IMG/VR virus record: IMGVR_UViG_3300027754_000065
Coordinates: 22,815 to 86,814 of that record
Reading direction: 5' to 3' (one strand)
Length of the DNA: 64,000 bases
Source of the DNA: a virus
Made by a program: the position numbers and the translations under genes. The stretch's first letter is position 1, and each line of letters starts with the position of its first letter. This document shows, piece by piece, positions 31,416-40,043 of this stretch. Below the pieces are notes generated by a model. That model searched no databases and had not been told where the DNA came from. It saw nothing but the letters and a program-made list of their open reading frames with translations.

Positions 31416-32773
31416 TGCGTATTAAAGAGTTATTAGAATCAGTTCAAGTACCCACCTATCTATATAAGTGGGTAGAAGGAAATCAATTTCAAAAGTATAT
31501 TGATTCTAAAAAATTACCAGTGAAAAGAGGTTATGCTCACTATATAGAATCAGAAGGGAAAATGATACCCGGTAATAGTTTTACTGATAAAGAACATATT
31601 AGTAGATGGACAGGAGATACATTAATTAGAATTAATGCTAGTAAAATATCTAATAAAATATATCCAATACCAGGACATAAAACTTTTATGCGAACAAAGG
31701 GTATGACTAGTGCTAACTATGATCCTAATGCGTGGAAGTATGAATCTGATGATATTGATGAGTATTGGATAGCAGGACCATTAGATTTATCAAGTGCAGA
31801 GATTGTCAAGCCATCAGAAAAAAATATAACAGAAAATACAGACAATAAACCAACTATTGGCATCAATGTCAGAAGTGATGGCAATACTGACTATGCTAGT
31901 TTAATTGTTGACGGCAAAAAGAAATACGAATCTAGAAAAACTGACAGTCTTAGACCATATGTTGGTAGAACGGTTGGTATTGTTAGAACTGGTAATGGCC
32001 CTGCAGTTGCGATTGGTCAAGTAACTATTGGGGAACCAATAGTAGTAGATGCTGAAAAGTTTGATAAACTTAGAAAACAACATCTAGTTCCACCGAGAAG
32101 TCTGTTTGATATCGGAGCCACCGATACCAAATACTTGTATCCAATGATTAACCCAGTTAGGTGGGATGAAGAGAAATTAATAAAGAATAAAGGTATCGTT
32201 GCTAGAAAAATTGAAGAGCAAGAATTAACCGAGTTTGACTATAATAAACATGTCAACATGCTTAATGATTATATGAATAAATTAGGCTATAGTTATATCG
32301 GTCATGGTACAGACGCACATGTTTTTGCTAAAGAAGAAGGTCCAGTAATTAAAGTATTAATACCTGAGAATGGCGATATCTCTACCGCTAAAAATCCATT
32401 CTTAGCATTTCTTAATTATTGCGAGAAAAATGCTAATAACCCACACTTACCTAAGTTTATAGAAACTACTAAACAACCAATTCAATTGGGAGTTGAAAAG
32501 TTTGATCAGGTAGTTATGGAACGATTAGAAGAATTAGATCCTGACTATGATGAAATGATTATAGATATGATGTATAGTATTGACGAAGGCAGTCCATTAG
32601 ATCCGCAATATCGTCAATATACTAATTTCTATAAAACACTTAAATCAGTTACAGCAACCGGTACTAAATTAGGATTTAGTAATGATATTATCGCACATGA
32701 TTATAGCAATGTAATGCAGAGAGATGATACTCTAGTAATTGCTGATCCTTGGGTCAGTGCAGGTTTAAAGTAA
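31415..32773 (+). CDS. Three-module protein: ART-like?, ASCH and kinase-like domains
   Basis: 452 residues. N-terminus MRIKELLE. Module 1 (~12-138): TYLYKWVEG ... GNSFTDKEHISRW ... DEYWIAGPLDLSS, loosely like ADP-ribosyltransferase folds (weak). Module 2 (~146-265): ASCH/PUA-like with VDGKKKYESRK and VAIGQVTIGE. Module 3 (~275-452): kinase-like with a Gly loop (GHGTDAHVFAKEE), VIKV Lys313, HDYSNVM (429-434 region) and DPW at 444-446 in the DFG position. Modules are separated at NITE140 and ELTE273. A multi-effector protein with T4 Alt-like packaging is inferred. Confidence 0.65.
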   Translation: MRIKELLESVQVPTYLYKWVEGNQFQKYIDSKKLPVKRGYAHYIESEGKMIPGNSFTDKEHISRWTGDTLIRINASKISNKIYPIPGHKTFMRTKGMTSANYDPNAWKYESDDIDEYWIAGPLDLSSAEIVKPSEKNITENTDNKPTIGINVRSDGNTDYASLIVDGKKKYESRKTDSLRPYVGRTVGIVRTGNGPAVAIGQVTIGEPIVVDAEKFDKLRKQHLVPPRSLFDIGATDTKYLYPMINPVRWDEEKLIKNKGIVARKIEEQELTEFDYNKHVNMLNDYMNKLGYSYIGHGTDAHVFAKEEGPVIKVLIPENGDISTAKNPFLAFLNYCEKNANNPHLPKFIETTKQPIQLGVEKFDQVVMERLEELDPDYDEMIIDMMYSIDEGSPLDPQYRQYTNFYKTLKSVTATGTKLGFSNDIIAHDYSNVMQRDDTLVIADPWVSAGLK

Positions 32774-32775
32774 AT

Positions 32776-33594
32776 TTAAATCTTTAGTAGTTGACCAATA
32801 TTATACAACTCATGCATGTAAGATGATGGGTTCTTAAGTACATAATGTTCAATATCACCCTTTCTACGAGGGCCTGTCTTCACATTGATTTTACAATTAT
32901 TAATACTTTCAAAGATAGTTACCATTTCTTTAACAGTATATCCTTTACCATGACCTAATGCTTCTGTTTGATTTGCTGGCCGTTCAATTGCCAATTTAAT
33001 AGAATTACAAATCTCATCTACATGAACATAATCTCTAACACAAGTGCCATCACTAGTATTATAATCACTACCATGTATAGTAAATTGACCAGTCGCCCGA
33101 GCTTTAATTAAATTGTAAAATAACCCATCTGGGTTAGTAGGATTAACTACTGTGCTACCAATGACATTATAAAATCTAAAGATAGTATAGTCCATACTAA
33201 CCATTTCAGAATACGACCTTACTACATCTTCTGCCGCTCGCTTACTAATACCATATGCACTTATACAGTCTTGTGCAGCACCGGTACTAGAAAAAATAAA
33301 GTTTTTAGTTTTTATCTTATTAACTACATTCATAGTACCATTTAGGTTAGTAATGTAGTATTGAATAGGTTGCTTTTCACTTTCTCCTACATTAACTAGA
33401 GCGGCTAAATGTACTACAGCATCAAACTCTTCATCTAAGTTAAACTGACGGTTAATGTCACAATGATAAAATGTATGTGGTGCTACTTGTGGTTCAACAC
33501 GATCAAGTCCATGTACTTCATATTCATCTTTTAATAGATTAGTAAGATGACTGCCAATGTATCCTGAACTACCTGTTATTAATACTTTTTTCAT
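32776..33594 (-). CDS. NAD-dependent sugar epimerase/dehydratase (GalE-like)
   Basis: 272 residues, extended SDR. Rossmann motif GSSGYIGSH (8-16), Ser103 and Y114-x3-K118 catalytic set, RFYNVIG substrate-loop motif, VRDYVHVDEI. The nearest functional class is UDP-glucose/GlcNAc 4-epimerase; the substrate is unknown. It lies downstream of a glycosyltransferase in the DNA-modification operon, so it may make the sugar donor. The start overlaps the upstream stop by four bases. It converges on the plus-strand module gene with only two bases between. Confidence 0.85.
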   Translation of the reverse strand: MKKVLITGSSGYIGSHLTNLLKDEYEVHGLDRVEPQVAPHTFYHCDINRQFNLDEEFDAVVHLAALVNVGESEKQPIQYYITNLNGTMNVVNKIKTKNFIFSSTGAAQDCISAYGISKRAAEDVVRSYSEMVSMDYTIFRFYNVIGSTVVNPTNPDGLFYNLIKARATGQFTIHGSDYNTSDGTCVRDYVHVDEICNSIKLAIERPANQTEALGHGKGYTVKEMVTIFESINNCKINVKTGPRRKGDIEHYVLKNPSSYMHELYNIGQLLKI

Positions 33595-34931
33595 AATCCT
33601 TCAAATAGGCTTAAGCCTGTTACTTCCTCTACTGGTTCAAATGTTGGATCTTTAGATAAGTATGTATCATTATCTGTGTATATTATACGGAATTTATGTT
33701 TGTTTGTCAATACAGATTTAATATCGTCAATACACAATAATCTACGACCTAAACTATTAGTAAAATCAATATACTTTACTGTAGTTTCTTCACATATTTT
33801 TGCGGTATTACTGTTTGATTGTTTACTAGTAAACTTGTTAAAACATTCATTCCATTTGTGAAATACATCATTCTCTTTACTCTGATACACTTCTAATATA
33901 TTATTAGCATACCATGTTTTAGCATCAGGAACATTGTTGTATAAATCTAATACAGTTTCAACCATGTTCTTTTTATTGACAGTAAAGAAATGATTTTTAT
34001 CAAAGTTATTAGTCCAACGTTGATTTTCTAAAACAACTGTAGGTAATTGAATATGTTGCTCATAGAAAGCCATACCATAACTTTCTACTGTACTAGGATT
34101 GAATGCTACTCTACAACTAGTAATGAAATCTACTTTTTCTTTACCAATAATACTAACAGCAATTTTATAATCAGTTACGCCTATCTTTTTAAAGCGTTCT
34201 TCAAACTTTTTTGCACCATTGGCATTAGTCATTACCCTCGCAGGTAACTTAGTTTTTTCAATCAACTCTAAATATGTTTCGGGATTTTTACCTTCTTCCC
34301 AACGACCAATAAACAATACACCTTCACGTGGTTTATGATGTTCTTCTAGTAACCCACGCTCAGTAATTGGAATAGGTAGATGCCATGCGCTATTGCTCAT
34401 TGAAATTTGATTGAATTTGCTTTGTGTTCCTACATACAATCCATTCATTTCTAATTGATTACGCATCATTTCATTGGTACTATGTAAGAAAGGATTTTTA
34501 GTATCCTTAAAGATTTGACTTTCTAAATGAGTATAGGCAATGATTTGAATTACATCTTCAAGACCCATTGTACTAGCAACTTGTATAGTTTCATATGTGT
34601 TACAAATTAATGCGTCATATAGGTTATTGGTTGTGGCTTTAATTATTGCGTTGCGAAAGTTAGCCATTCGTTCATAGCAAAAGGTATCACCATACATAAA
34701 GATATTACTATGATCTGTGTATGTGAATGACTCAGTAGGATAAACAATATTTGCTTTTAATGAGTTTACAAACTCATTATTTTTTGGTTCTTTGTCAGTA
34801 ATAATATCAACTTTAATATTATGACTATCCATCAATTCGCAGAAACTTTTAGCGAATTGTCCTATACCACCATGAGGTACTAGTGTTTGGAAACTAACTA
34901 AAAAACCAATTCGTTTATCATACGTCCTCAT
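33591..34931 (-). CDS. GT-B glycosyltransferase (group 1-like)
   Basis: 446 residues from the ATG at 34931 overlapping the queE stop (TGATG); an ATG 12 bases upstream is the alternative. N-terminal half begins FLVSFQTLVPHGGIGQFAK, the second half has FIGRWEEGKNPETYLELIE and a donor-site FNPSTVESYGMAFYEQ, typical of GT4-like enzymes. The C-terminal ~60 residues are a separate small domain. Situated between queE and an epimerase. Possible acceptors are the modified DNA base or the host envelope; not determined. Confidence 0.8.
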   Translation of the reverse strand: MRTYDKRIGFLVSFQTLVPHGGIGQFAKSFCELMDSHNIKVDIITDKEPKNNEFVNSLKANIVYPTESFTYTDHSNIFMYGDTFCYERMANFRNAIIKATTNNLYDALICNTYETIQVASTMGLEDVIQIIAYTHLESQIFKDTKNPFLHSTNEMMRNQLEMNGLYVGTQSKFNQISMSNSAWHLPIPITERGLLEEHHKPREGVLFIGRWEEGKNPETYLELIEKTKLPARVMTNANGAKKFEERFKKIGVTDYKIAVSIIGKEKVDFITSCRVAFNPSTVESYGMAFYEQHIQLPTVVLENQRWTNNFDKNHFFTVNKKNMVETVLDLYNNVPDAKTWYANNILEVYQSKENDVFHKWNECFNKFTSKQSNSNTAKICEETTVKYIDFTNSLGRRLLCIDDIKSVLTNKHKFRIIYTDNDTYLSKDPTFEPVEEVTGLSLFEGL

Positions 34932-35782
34932 CAAGTACCCCATTCGTTTTTGAACAGAGGTACCTGGAGTCTATCGCTGTATCTTAGTCCATGCTTCATT
35001 GCTAGCATGGCTACATTTTTATTATTCATAGAGTAAATACTTTCCACACCACCAATTGGCATTAGATATACATGTCCTTTAAATCCTGCACCACGAAATT
35101 CAGCAATAGCATTTTTGGCATCAGCAAAATCTTGTTCTGTAGCAATAACAAACTTTAGATAGGAAGTGCCATATTGTTCATATTCACATACTACCTTAGG
35201 TTTAATAGCATCTTCCCATATTTCACCGCTACAAGGCAGTTTGGCACTAACACTAAATGTAATTTCTCTATTGTACCATTTGCTCCATTCTTTTAATGCT
35301 GATTTAAATTCTGAAGTTAGTTTTTGAGTACCATTTGTTTCAAAAGTAATTTCTTTTAAACCATGCATTTTAAGATGATTTAATAGATCAGGATATTGTT
35401 TTTGCCAACCTAGCAATGGTTCTCCACCTGTAATAACCAAATGTTCATCACGCCATTCATTATATGGAAGAATTTCCATAATGCGATTAACGATAGCATC
35501 AGTAGTAAGTACAGGACTCAAATCTTTAAATGCTGGATCCCAACTTGCATAACTGTCACAACCTGTACTTACAAGGGGCAAATCTTTATAATTTTTATAA
35601 GGATTTCCTTCATGTAACAATCCAACTTGAATTCGTTCAATACTTGTTCCTCCGCGTGGCATACCAAAACCATCACAGGTAAAATTACAGCCAAATGTGC
35701 GAAGGAACACACTAGGCACCCCCATATAACGACCTTCTCCTTGTATGGAATAGAACAGTTCGCTTATCTTAATATTACTCAT
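34931..35782 (-). CDS. queE: QueE, 7-carboxy-7-deazaguanine synthase
   Basis: 283 residues. Radical-SAM enzyme converting CPH4 to CDG in 7-deazaguanine synthesis. Seen: ISELFYSIQGEGRYMGVPSVFLRT, GGEPLL (SAM binding) and cluster cysteines C32 and C36; the third ligand is displaced to C75 by an insertion (canonical short-spaced motifs put it much closer). With queD, folE and dpdA in the same operon it supplies the base for DNA modification. QueC, which would turn CDG into preQ0, is absent here. Confidence 0.9.
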   Translation of the reverse strand: MSNIKISELFYSIQGEGRYMGVPSVFLRTFGCNFTCDGFGMPRGGTSIERIQVGLLHEGNPYKNYKDLPLVSTGCDSYASWDPAFKDLSPVLTTDAIVNRIMEILPYNEWRDEHLVITGGEPLLGWQKQYPDLLNHLKMHGLKEITFETNGTQKLTSEFKSALKEWSKWYNREITFSVSAKLPCSGEIWEDAIKPKVVCEYEQYGTSYLKFVIATEQDFADAKNAIAEFRGAGFKGHVYLMPIGGVESIYSMNNKNVAMLAMKHGLRYSDRLQVPLFKNEWGT

Positions 35783-35963
35783 CTATATAATCTTTAAATA
35801 ATTGGATACGGGCTTTTTTACCTAACTCTTGGTCAAATATCGTTTTAACTGAAGTCAACATAGCACAGGCTAACATTAGCAAATCTTCCCTATTATCGCA
35901 CATCATAATTTGCTTGTCAATAGGTTCCATTAATTCTGCCATGCGATTTCTAACATCACTCAT
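35775..35963 (-). CDS. Small helical protein of unknown function
   Basis: 62 residues (MSDVRNRMAELMEPIDKQIM ... LACAMLTSVKTIFD). Overlaps the queE start by eight bases. A conserved short phage protein; function unknown. Confidence 0.55.
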   Translation of the reverse strand: MSDVRNRMAELMEPIDKQIMMCDNREDLLMLACAMLTSVKTIFDQELGKKARIQLFKDYIDE

Positions 35964-35981
35964 TTTAAATTCCTAAATTAA

Positions 35982-36164
35982 TTACCAATGTCGTATAATC
36001 CCTGCTATGATAAACATATTTGTAATTATATATGATATCACAATACAAGTTCTAACCAAAGCTATTAGGTCACTTTCTTGATCCGTGGCACCGGACTTTT
36101 CTCCCAATGCCTTGCTCCATAATCGCCAAAGTTTAACCCTCGTAGGTAGCTGAGTTGGCTCCAT
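35982..36164 (-). CDS. Small membrane protein
   Basis: 60 residues with a basic N-terminus and a C-terminal membrane segment (~38-57, RTCIVISYIITNMFIIAGII). It overlaps the 3' end of queD by 32 bases in another frame, so it may be translated by coupling. Confidence 0.45.
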   Translation of the reverse strand: MEPTQLPTRVKLWRLWSKALGEKSGATDQESDLIALVRTCIVISYIITNMFIIAGIIRHW

Positions 36165-36678
36165 GCTCGAAAACCTCGGCGCTTTTAATTCTTACATTAG
36201 GGTTAATGGGATATCGCATATTACCACCGTCTAACAACTCAGCCATTTTGTCATATGCCATTTTAGCAAACATCTCACAACCTACACCTTCTACAATGCG
36301 TAAATCACATAGAGAGCCTCTTTGGTATGGCTCGAAATTATTTCTATCAACTCGCATTTCATCTGGACCGGTTTCGGGCAAAGTCCAGTTTGTGTCAATC
36401 AATGCCATTTGCTTGAAAAATTCTAGATGAGGATCATCTTCAGCAATAATTAGTGTATGGTCAAACATATAATCAGCCCATGCTTTGAATTCTTTTAGTC
36501 CACCAAAGTCCATACACCAGTTTTTGTCATCCAATGTTTCGCATTCAAATACTAATTTAATACCAATACTGTATCCATGTAATGTACTACAATGACTGTG
36601 TTTAGCTCGCCATTGTCTAAAACAACAACTTAATCCTCTGTCATTACCATAAGTTTTGGTTGAATAAAACTTAGCCAT
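36133..36678 (-). CDS. queD: QueD-like 6-carboxytetrahydropterin synthase
   Basis: 181 residues from the ATG at 36678, one base after the upstream stop. T-fold motifs: CCFRQWRAKHSHCSTLHGYS (catalytic Cys and zinc His region), MDFGGLKEFKAWADYMFDHTLII and the late FAKMAYDKM and AEVFEHG with Glu. It makes CPH4 from the FolE product. The usual His-Gly-His is His-Gly-Tyr here, a variant to note. Longer than E. coli QueD because of a loop around 105-135. Confidence 0.85.
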   Translation of the reverse strand: MAKFYSTKTYGNDRGLSCCFRQWRAKHSHCSTLHGYSIGIKLVFECETLDDKNWCMDFGGLKEFKAWADYMFDHTLIIAEDDPHLEFFKQMALIDTNWTLPETGPDEMRVDRNNFEPYQRGSLCDLRIVEGVGCEMFAKMAYDKMAELLDGGNMRYPINPNVRIKSAEVFEHGANSATYEG

Positions 36679-36679
36679 A

Positions 36680-36883
36680 TTATTCAACCAAATTGGCTAC
36701 TAGAGTTTTAATTTCACTGTCAGTTAAGAAAAATTGATAGGTTGAAGTATCTACTACTTCACCTTTATCGTTTTTACTTTCTTGGATAAACTCAATATGA
36801 GTAAACTCTTGTGGTCTCAAACACCTATTTTTCTTAACTCTAACTGTGTATTGATGCATATCTTTAAGCACAAATTCTTTCAT
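36680..36883 (-). CDS. Small conserved protein of unknown function
   Basis: 67 residues, beta-rich (QYTVRVKKNRCLRPQEFTHIEFIQES) with an acidic helix at the end. Inside the deazaguanine operon, directly before queD. No function recognised. Confidence 0.55.
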   Translation of the reverse strand: MKEFVLKDMHQYTVRVKKNRCLRPQEFTHIEFIQESKNDKGEVVDTSTYQFFLTDSEIKTLVANLVE

Positions 36884-36887
36884 TTTA

Positions 36888-37124
36888 TTACCTTTTTAGT
36901 ATGTTGATCATTCTTTTTTGAGATTCTTCTTTTAAGAATTCCTCTTCGCCATTAAACGTACCAGATCGTTCAATTATATCATCTAAAAGAAACTTAATGT
37001 AATATAATTCTTTTTTGATTTCCCATTGTGTAAATCCATCGTTATATGGACTAGTTAGTTCTCTTCCAGCCGCGCTAATCTGATAAACGACTGTACTTAA
37101 TTCTAATGGTTTTTTAAATCCCAT
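36888..37124 (-). CDS. Small helical protein of unknown function
   Basis: 78 residues; YNDGFTQWEIKKELYYIKFLLDDI, charged, helical. Operon position between folE and queD. Confidence 0.55.
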   Translation of the reverse strand: MGFKKPLELSTVVYQISAAGRELTSPYNDGFTQWEIKKELYYIKFLLDDIIERSGTFNGEEEFLKEESQKRMINILKR

Positions 37125-37126
37125 CT

Positions 37127-37252
37127 TTATACCTTACATGTACAGTTGCGACCTTGATTGCAATTTCCATTGCAATTACTATTGATTGTAGTTTTAAAAA
37201 ACATAATATAAGTTATAGCAACAATTACAATCAAGGTCAATATAGTTAACAT
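37127..37252 (-). CDS. Micro membrane protein with Cys-rich tail
   Basis: 41 residues: membrane segment (MLTILTLIVIVAITYIMFF) and a tail with NSNCNGNCNQGRNCTCK, four Cys that could bind metal. The ATG overlaps the folE stop (TAATG). Confidence 0.55.
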   Translation of the reverse strand: MLTILTLIVIVAITYIMFFKTTINSNCNGNCNQGRNCTCKV

Positions 37253-37926
37253 TAACGCATCCTTGCAATCTGATAAAATTCATTACGAACTTCAGGATCA
37301 GATTTGAATCCACCGCCAAGCCTAGTAGTAACAGTACTACTACCTGTATCTTCTACACCTCGGCTTTTGACACAATAATGTTGGGCATCAATCATAACCG
37401 CAACATCATTTGTTTCAAGGATAAATTGTAGTGCATAGAAAATCTGTTCAGTCAACCGTTCTTGAATTTGTGGGCGCTTGCTAAAGTATTCTACAATGCG
37501 ATTAATTTTACTTAGACCTAATACCTTTCTTTTTGGTACATATGCTACAGTTGCTAATCCATCAATGATTACAAAATGATGTTCGCAGTTACTTTGAACG
37601 TTGATATTACGTTCAACCACCATTTCATTATAGTGCATTTTATTGTCTACTGTAGTACATTTTGGGAATGCTTCAAAATCGAGTCCCCAAAAAATTTCAT
37701 TTACATACATTTTAGCAACACGGTTAGGTGTTTCTATTAGACTATCATCAGTTAAGTCTAGGCCGAGAATCCCCATAATCTCACGAAAATGATTCTCAAT
37801 TTTATCAATCTTTTCTTTACGATCAATACCGTTTGAAATAACAGGAGTTTCAACTCCCATCTTTACTAGATATTCATGTACTAATAGTCCTAGTTCAGGA
37901 TCTGTTTTGGTTTTATTGTACGACAT
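37252..37926 (-). CDS. folE: GTP cyclohydrolase I (FolE)
   Basis: 224 residues from the ATG at 37926, preceded by GGAGGG; an in-frame start at 37971 overlaps a palindrome and lacks a ribosome site. Zinc and active-site motifs CEHHF, LGLSKINRIVEYFSKRPQIQERLT and HYCVKSRGV are intact. It converts GTP to dihydroneopterin triphosphate, the first step to 7-deazaguanine. A late-type box (37988-37995) and a TGTCAC/GTGACA inverted repeat (37966-37983) lie upstream. Confidence 0.93.
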   Translation of the reverse strand: MSYNKTKTDPELGLLVHEYLVKMGVETPVISNGIDRKEKIDKIENHFREIMGILGLDLTDDSLIETPNRVAKMYVNEIFWGLDFEAFPKCTTVDNKMHYNEMVVERNINVQSNCEHHFVIIDGLATVAYVPKRKVLGLSKINRIVEYFSKRPQIQERLTEQIFYALQFILETNDVAVMIDAQHYCVKSRGVEDTGSSTVTTRLGGGFKSDPEVRNEFYQIARMR

Positions 37927-37965
37927 TTGATAACCCTCCGTTGTGATGGTTTTGTTTTGACATTT

Positions 37966-37983
37966 TGTCACCTTTGTGTGACA
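37966..37983. promoter_or_regulatory. TGTCAC-N6-GTGACA inverted repeat upstream of folE
   Basis: Perfect 6-base arms. A second TGACA/TGTCA pair overlaps at 37958-37970. Related to the repeat upstream of clpX; possible operator. Confidence 0.35.
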
Positions 37984-37987
37984 TTAG

Positions 37988-37995
37988 TATTTATC
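37988..37995 (-). promoter_or_regulatory. T4-late-type promoter box upstream of folE
   Basis: GATAAATACT on the minus strand, 61 bases before the folE ATG. Confidence 0.4.
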
Positions 37996-39169
37996 AATAC
38001 TTATTTTCTCTGAGATATTTACGATAGTCAGTAGACATTCTCAACATACTATCACCTTTATCTTGTAGAATGTCACAAATACGGTCAATAGTACCATCAT
38101 TATATTTACTAATCTTACCAATATTAACGTGAGGTTTAGCCAACAATTTTTCTAGTTTTGCTAGTGCATCTTCTATTGACCAAGGTACATAAAGTCTTGT
38201 ATGGTCATTAGAAAAAGTCTCAGGGAAAGACCGATAAGCAGGGAATAAAACATTACACCCAAGACTATCTGCTTCACTGACTGTGTTGGAAACCCAATCT
38301 TGAAGGGCGCAATTAAAGACAACCCTACTATCATTAAGGATATTATAATAAGCATTTTTTTCTAAGTTTTCATAAACCGTTAGCAAACCTTTTTCTTGAA
38401 ATTTGCGAGTCCTACTCATGTAAGATTGGTTATTTGACTTAAGACTACCACCGCTACAGATAACAAATTCGGTATTATGATTTGGATGTGAGGCATGATA
38501 TGCTTCAATCAGATCCATATAAAAATCAGGTTGTTTTTCCTGATCCCAACGTGAACTGAACACTACACGCATACGCCGATCATTGAAGTTTTTAATTTGC
38601 TCAACACGGCTTTGTACTTCATCACGACCAAATGCAAGCCCTGAAATATTATAGATTGGAGCCCTCCAACCTGCTACCTTCATATGCATTACCATTTCTT
38701 CGTTAGTAGCAAGTACACCATCTACGAACGAGTCAACCATTTTTTCATAATGGCCCATCCACTCTGACATACCCCAGACATGAACAAAATCATCTGGATC
38801 AATAGACTGAGCAAGACAGCGAACAAAAATGCGAGGGCAATGCTCAGGACTGATTTGATTGAGGATATAGGGTAGACTCTCGATTCCTGGTTGAAACATG
38901 TCCTCAAAGTATATAACATCTTCATTACTGCATTCACCTGCCTTCATCAACTTAACTAGATTCATTAATTGGCTCATACCAAAGTATGTGCGACCATGTG
39001 CATCTAGGACCTGACCAGTAACAATAGATTGGTCAGTAGTTAGTGTTTCGCCGGGTACGATTACATAGTTAATCTTACGCCGCTTAAATACACGTTCATT
39101 CCATTCTTGTAGTTGTAGAGTGTATCGGGCCTTATACGGCTCAAGACCCATGTAAAATAGTTTACGCAT
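37994..39169 (-). CDS. GT-B glycosyltransferase
   Basis: 391 residues. VFSSRWDQEKQPDFYMDLIEAY, ILNDSRVVFNCALQDWVSNTVSEADSLG match the nucleotide-sugar half of GT4-like enzymes; the N-terminal acceptor half opens LFYMGLEPYKARYTLQLQEW. A second glycosyltransferase (33591-34931) lies in the same gene run, and both flank 7-deazaguanine genes. The role may be sugar addition to modified DNA or to cell-surface glycans. Confidence 0.75.
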   Translation of the reverse strand: MRKLFYMGLEPYKARYTLQLQEWNERVFKRRKINYVIVPGETLTTDQSIVTGQVLDAHGRTYFGMSQLMNLVKLMKAGECSNEDVIYFEDMFQPGIESLPYILNQISPEHCPRIFVRCLAQSIDPDDFVHVWGMSEWMGHYEKMVDSFVDGVLATNEEMVMHMKVAGWRAPIYNISGLAFGRDEVQSRVEQIKNFNDRRMRVVFSSRWDQEKQPDFYMDLIEAYHASHPNHNTEFVICSGGSLKSNNQSYMSRTRKFQEKGLLTVYENLEKNAYYNILNDSRVVFNCALQDWVSNTVSEADSLGCNVLFPAYRSFPETFSNDHTRLYVPWSIEDALAKLEKLLAKPHVNIGKISKYNDGTIDRICDILQDKGDSMLRMSTDYRKYLRENKY

Positions 39170-39378
39170 TAATTAGCCTTAGTATCAATATCCCATATAC
39201 TCTTTACAGTTTTACCTGAAAGATGTTTAGTGAATTGCCTATAGACGTAGCTTTTAGTGCTGTAGAGGTCTGCTTCATCAAATTTAAATCCATAATCTAC
39301 ACAAAATTCGCGGTACTTGTCAAGGTCATCGAAAATTGCATGAACACGGGGATTAGGTTGAAATTTAATTTTAGCCAT
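39169..39378 (-). CDS. Small conserved protein of unknown function
   Basis: 69 residues from the ATG at 39378 (AAAGGAAAT ribosome site). Basic start MAKIKFQPNPRVHAIFDDLD, then KYREFCVDYGFKFDEADLY. Stop shares base 39169 with the next start. Function unknown. Confidence 0.6.
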   Translation of the reverse strand: MAKIKFQPNPRVHAIFDDLDKYREFCVDYGFKFDEADLYSTKSYVYRQFTKHLSGKTVKSIWDIDTKAN

Positions 39379-39388
39379 TTTATTTCCT

Positions 39389-39838
39389 TTAAATAGCAAG
39401 TTGTTGATAAGGTTTAGTTGTATTATAGTAAATTGTGGCACCGTTCTCACCATCTTCTGAAATAGTGATATGAATGTCACGGTCGGGATAGCGATTAGCA
39501 ATAGACTGATAAAGGTCATCACTAATCATTTCACAACTTTTGTAATTTAGTTCAAGTGTGCCACGATAAAGGTTCTCTAACCATCGCTTAAACTGAATAA
39601 ATTCAATATCCCTGTCGTTGTGAAATACTTGAATCGCCACATTGAAATGAAAAATGTGACGATGCGGAGTTCCTAAAAAACTTACATCATATTCATCACC
39701 TGTTGCCAAATTAGCATCAATAGATGCAGAAGGGTAACAGTGAATACCTTCTTTTTGAAAAGTAACCCAAATCATGCGTTTAGCCTGATCTTTAATACGA
39801 TTACGCTTTTCTTGTTTTGCTAGCAATACTTGTTCCAT
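39389..39838 (-). CDS. T-fold protein related to QueD
   Basis: 149 residues. TPHRHIFHFNVAIQVFHNDRDIEFIQFKRWLENLY, then SCEMISDDLYQSI and VTISEDGENGA-like end (HITISEDGENGATIYY) follow the order of QueD/PTPS T-folds: metal His pair, EF-h-h-hK, late Glu. As a second T-fold gene next to dpdA it may act in the deazaguanine pathway or be structural for it. Assignment is moderate because overall identity is low. Confidence 0.5.
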   Translation of the reverse strand: MEQVLLAKQEKRNRIKDQAKRMIWVTFQKEGIHCYPSASIDANLATGDEYDVSFLGTPHRHIFHFNVAIQVFHNDRDIEFIQFKRWLENLYRGTLELNYKSCEMISDDLYQSIANRYPDRDIHITISEDGENGATIYYNTTKPYQQLAI

Positions 39839-40042
39839 TTAATGGTCATCCTCAAAGTTAACTCGGTCGTGTTCTTCTTCCCATTGCAATTTAGTAAGTT
39901 TGTTCAATTCAGTACTCAAAATAAGTACTTGACGCCGCATATCAAATACAGTTTCCGCATCATATTCATTGTATGAATAAATTCTAGATTCTAATAGTTT
40001 GATACTTTGTTTAATAGTTTCTATACGATTTTTATAAGGCAT
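39839..40042 (-). CDS. Small coiled-coil protein
   Basis: 67 residues, heptad-like (IETIKQSIKLLESRIYSY ... MRRQVLILSTELNKL) with an acidic tail. Lies one base from dpdA. Function unknown. Confidence 0.5.
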   Translation of the reverse strand: MPYKNRIETIKQSIKLLESRIYSYNEYDAETVFDMRRQVLILSTELNKLTKLQWEEEHDRVNFEDDH

Positions 40043-40043
40043 A

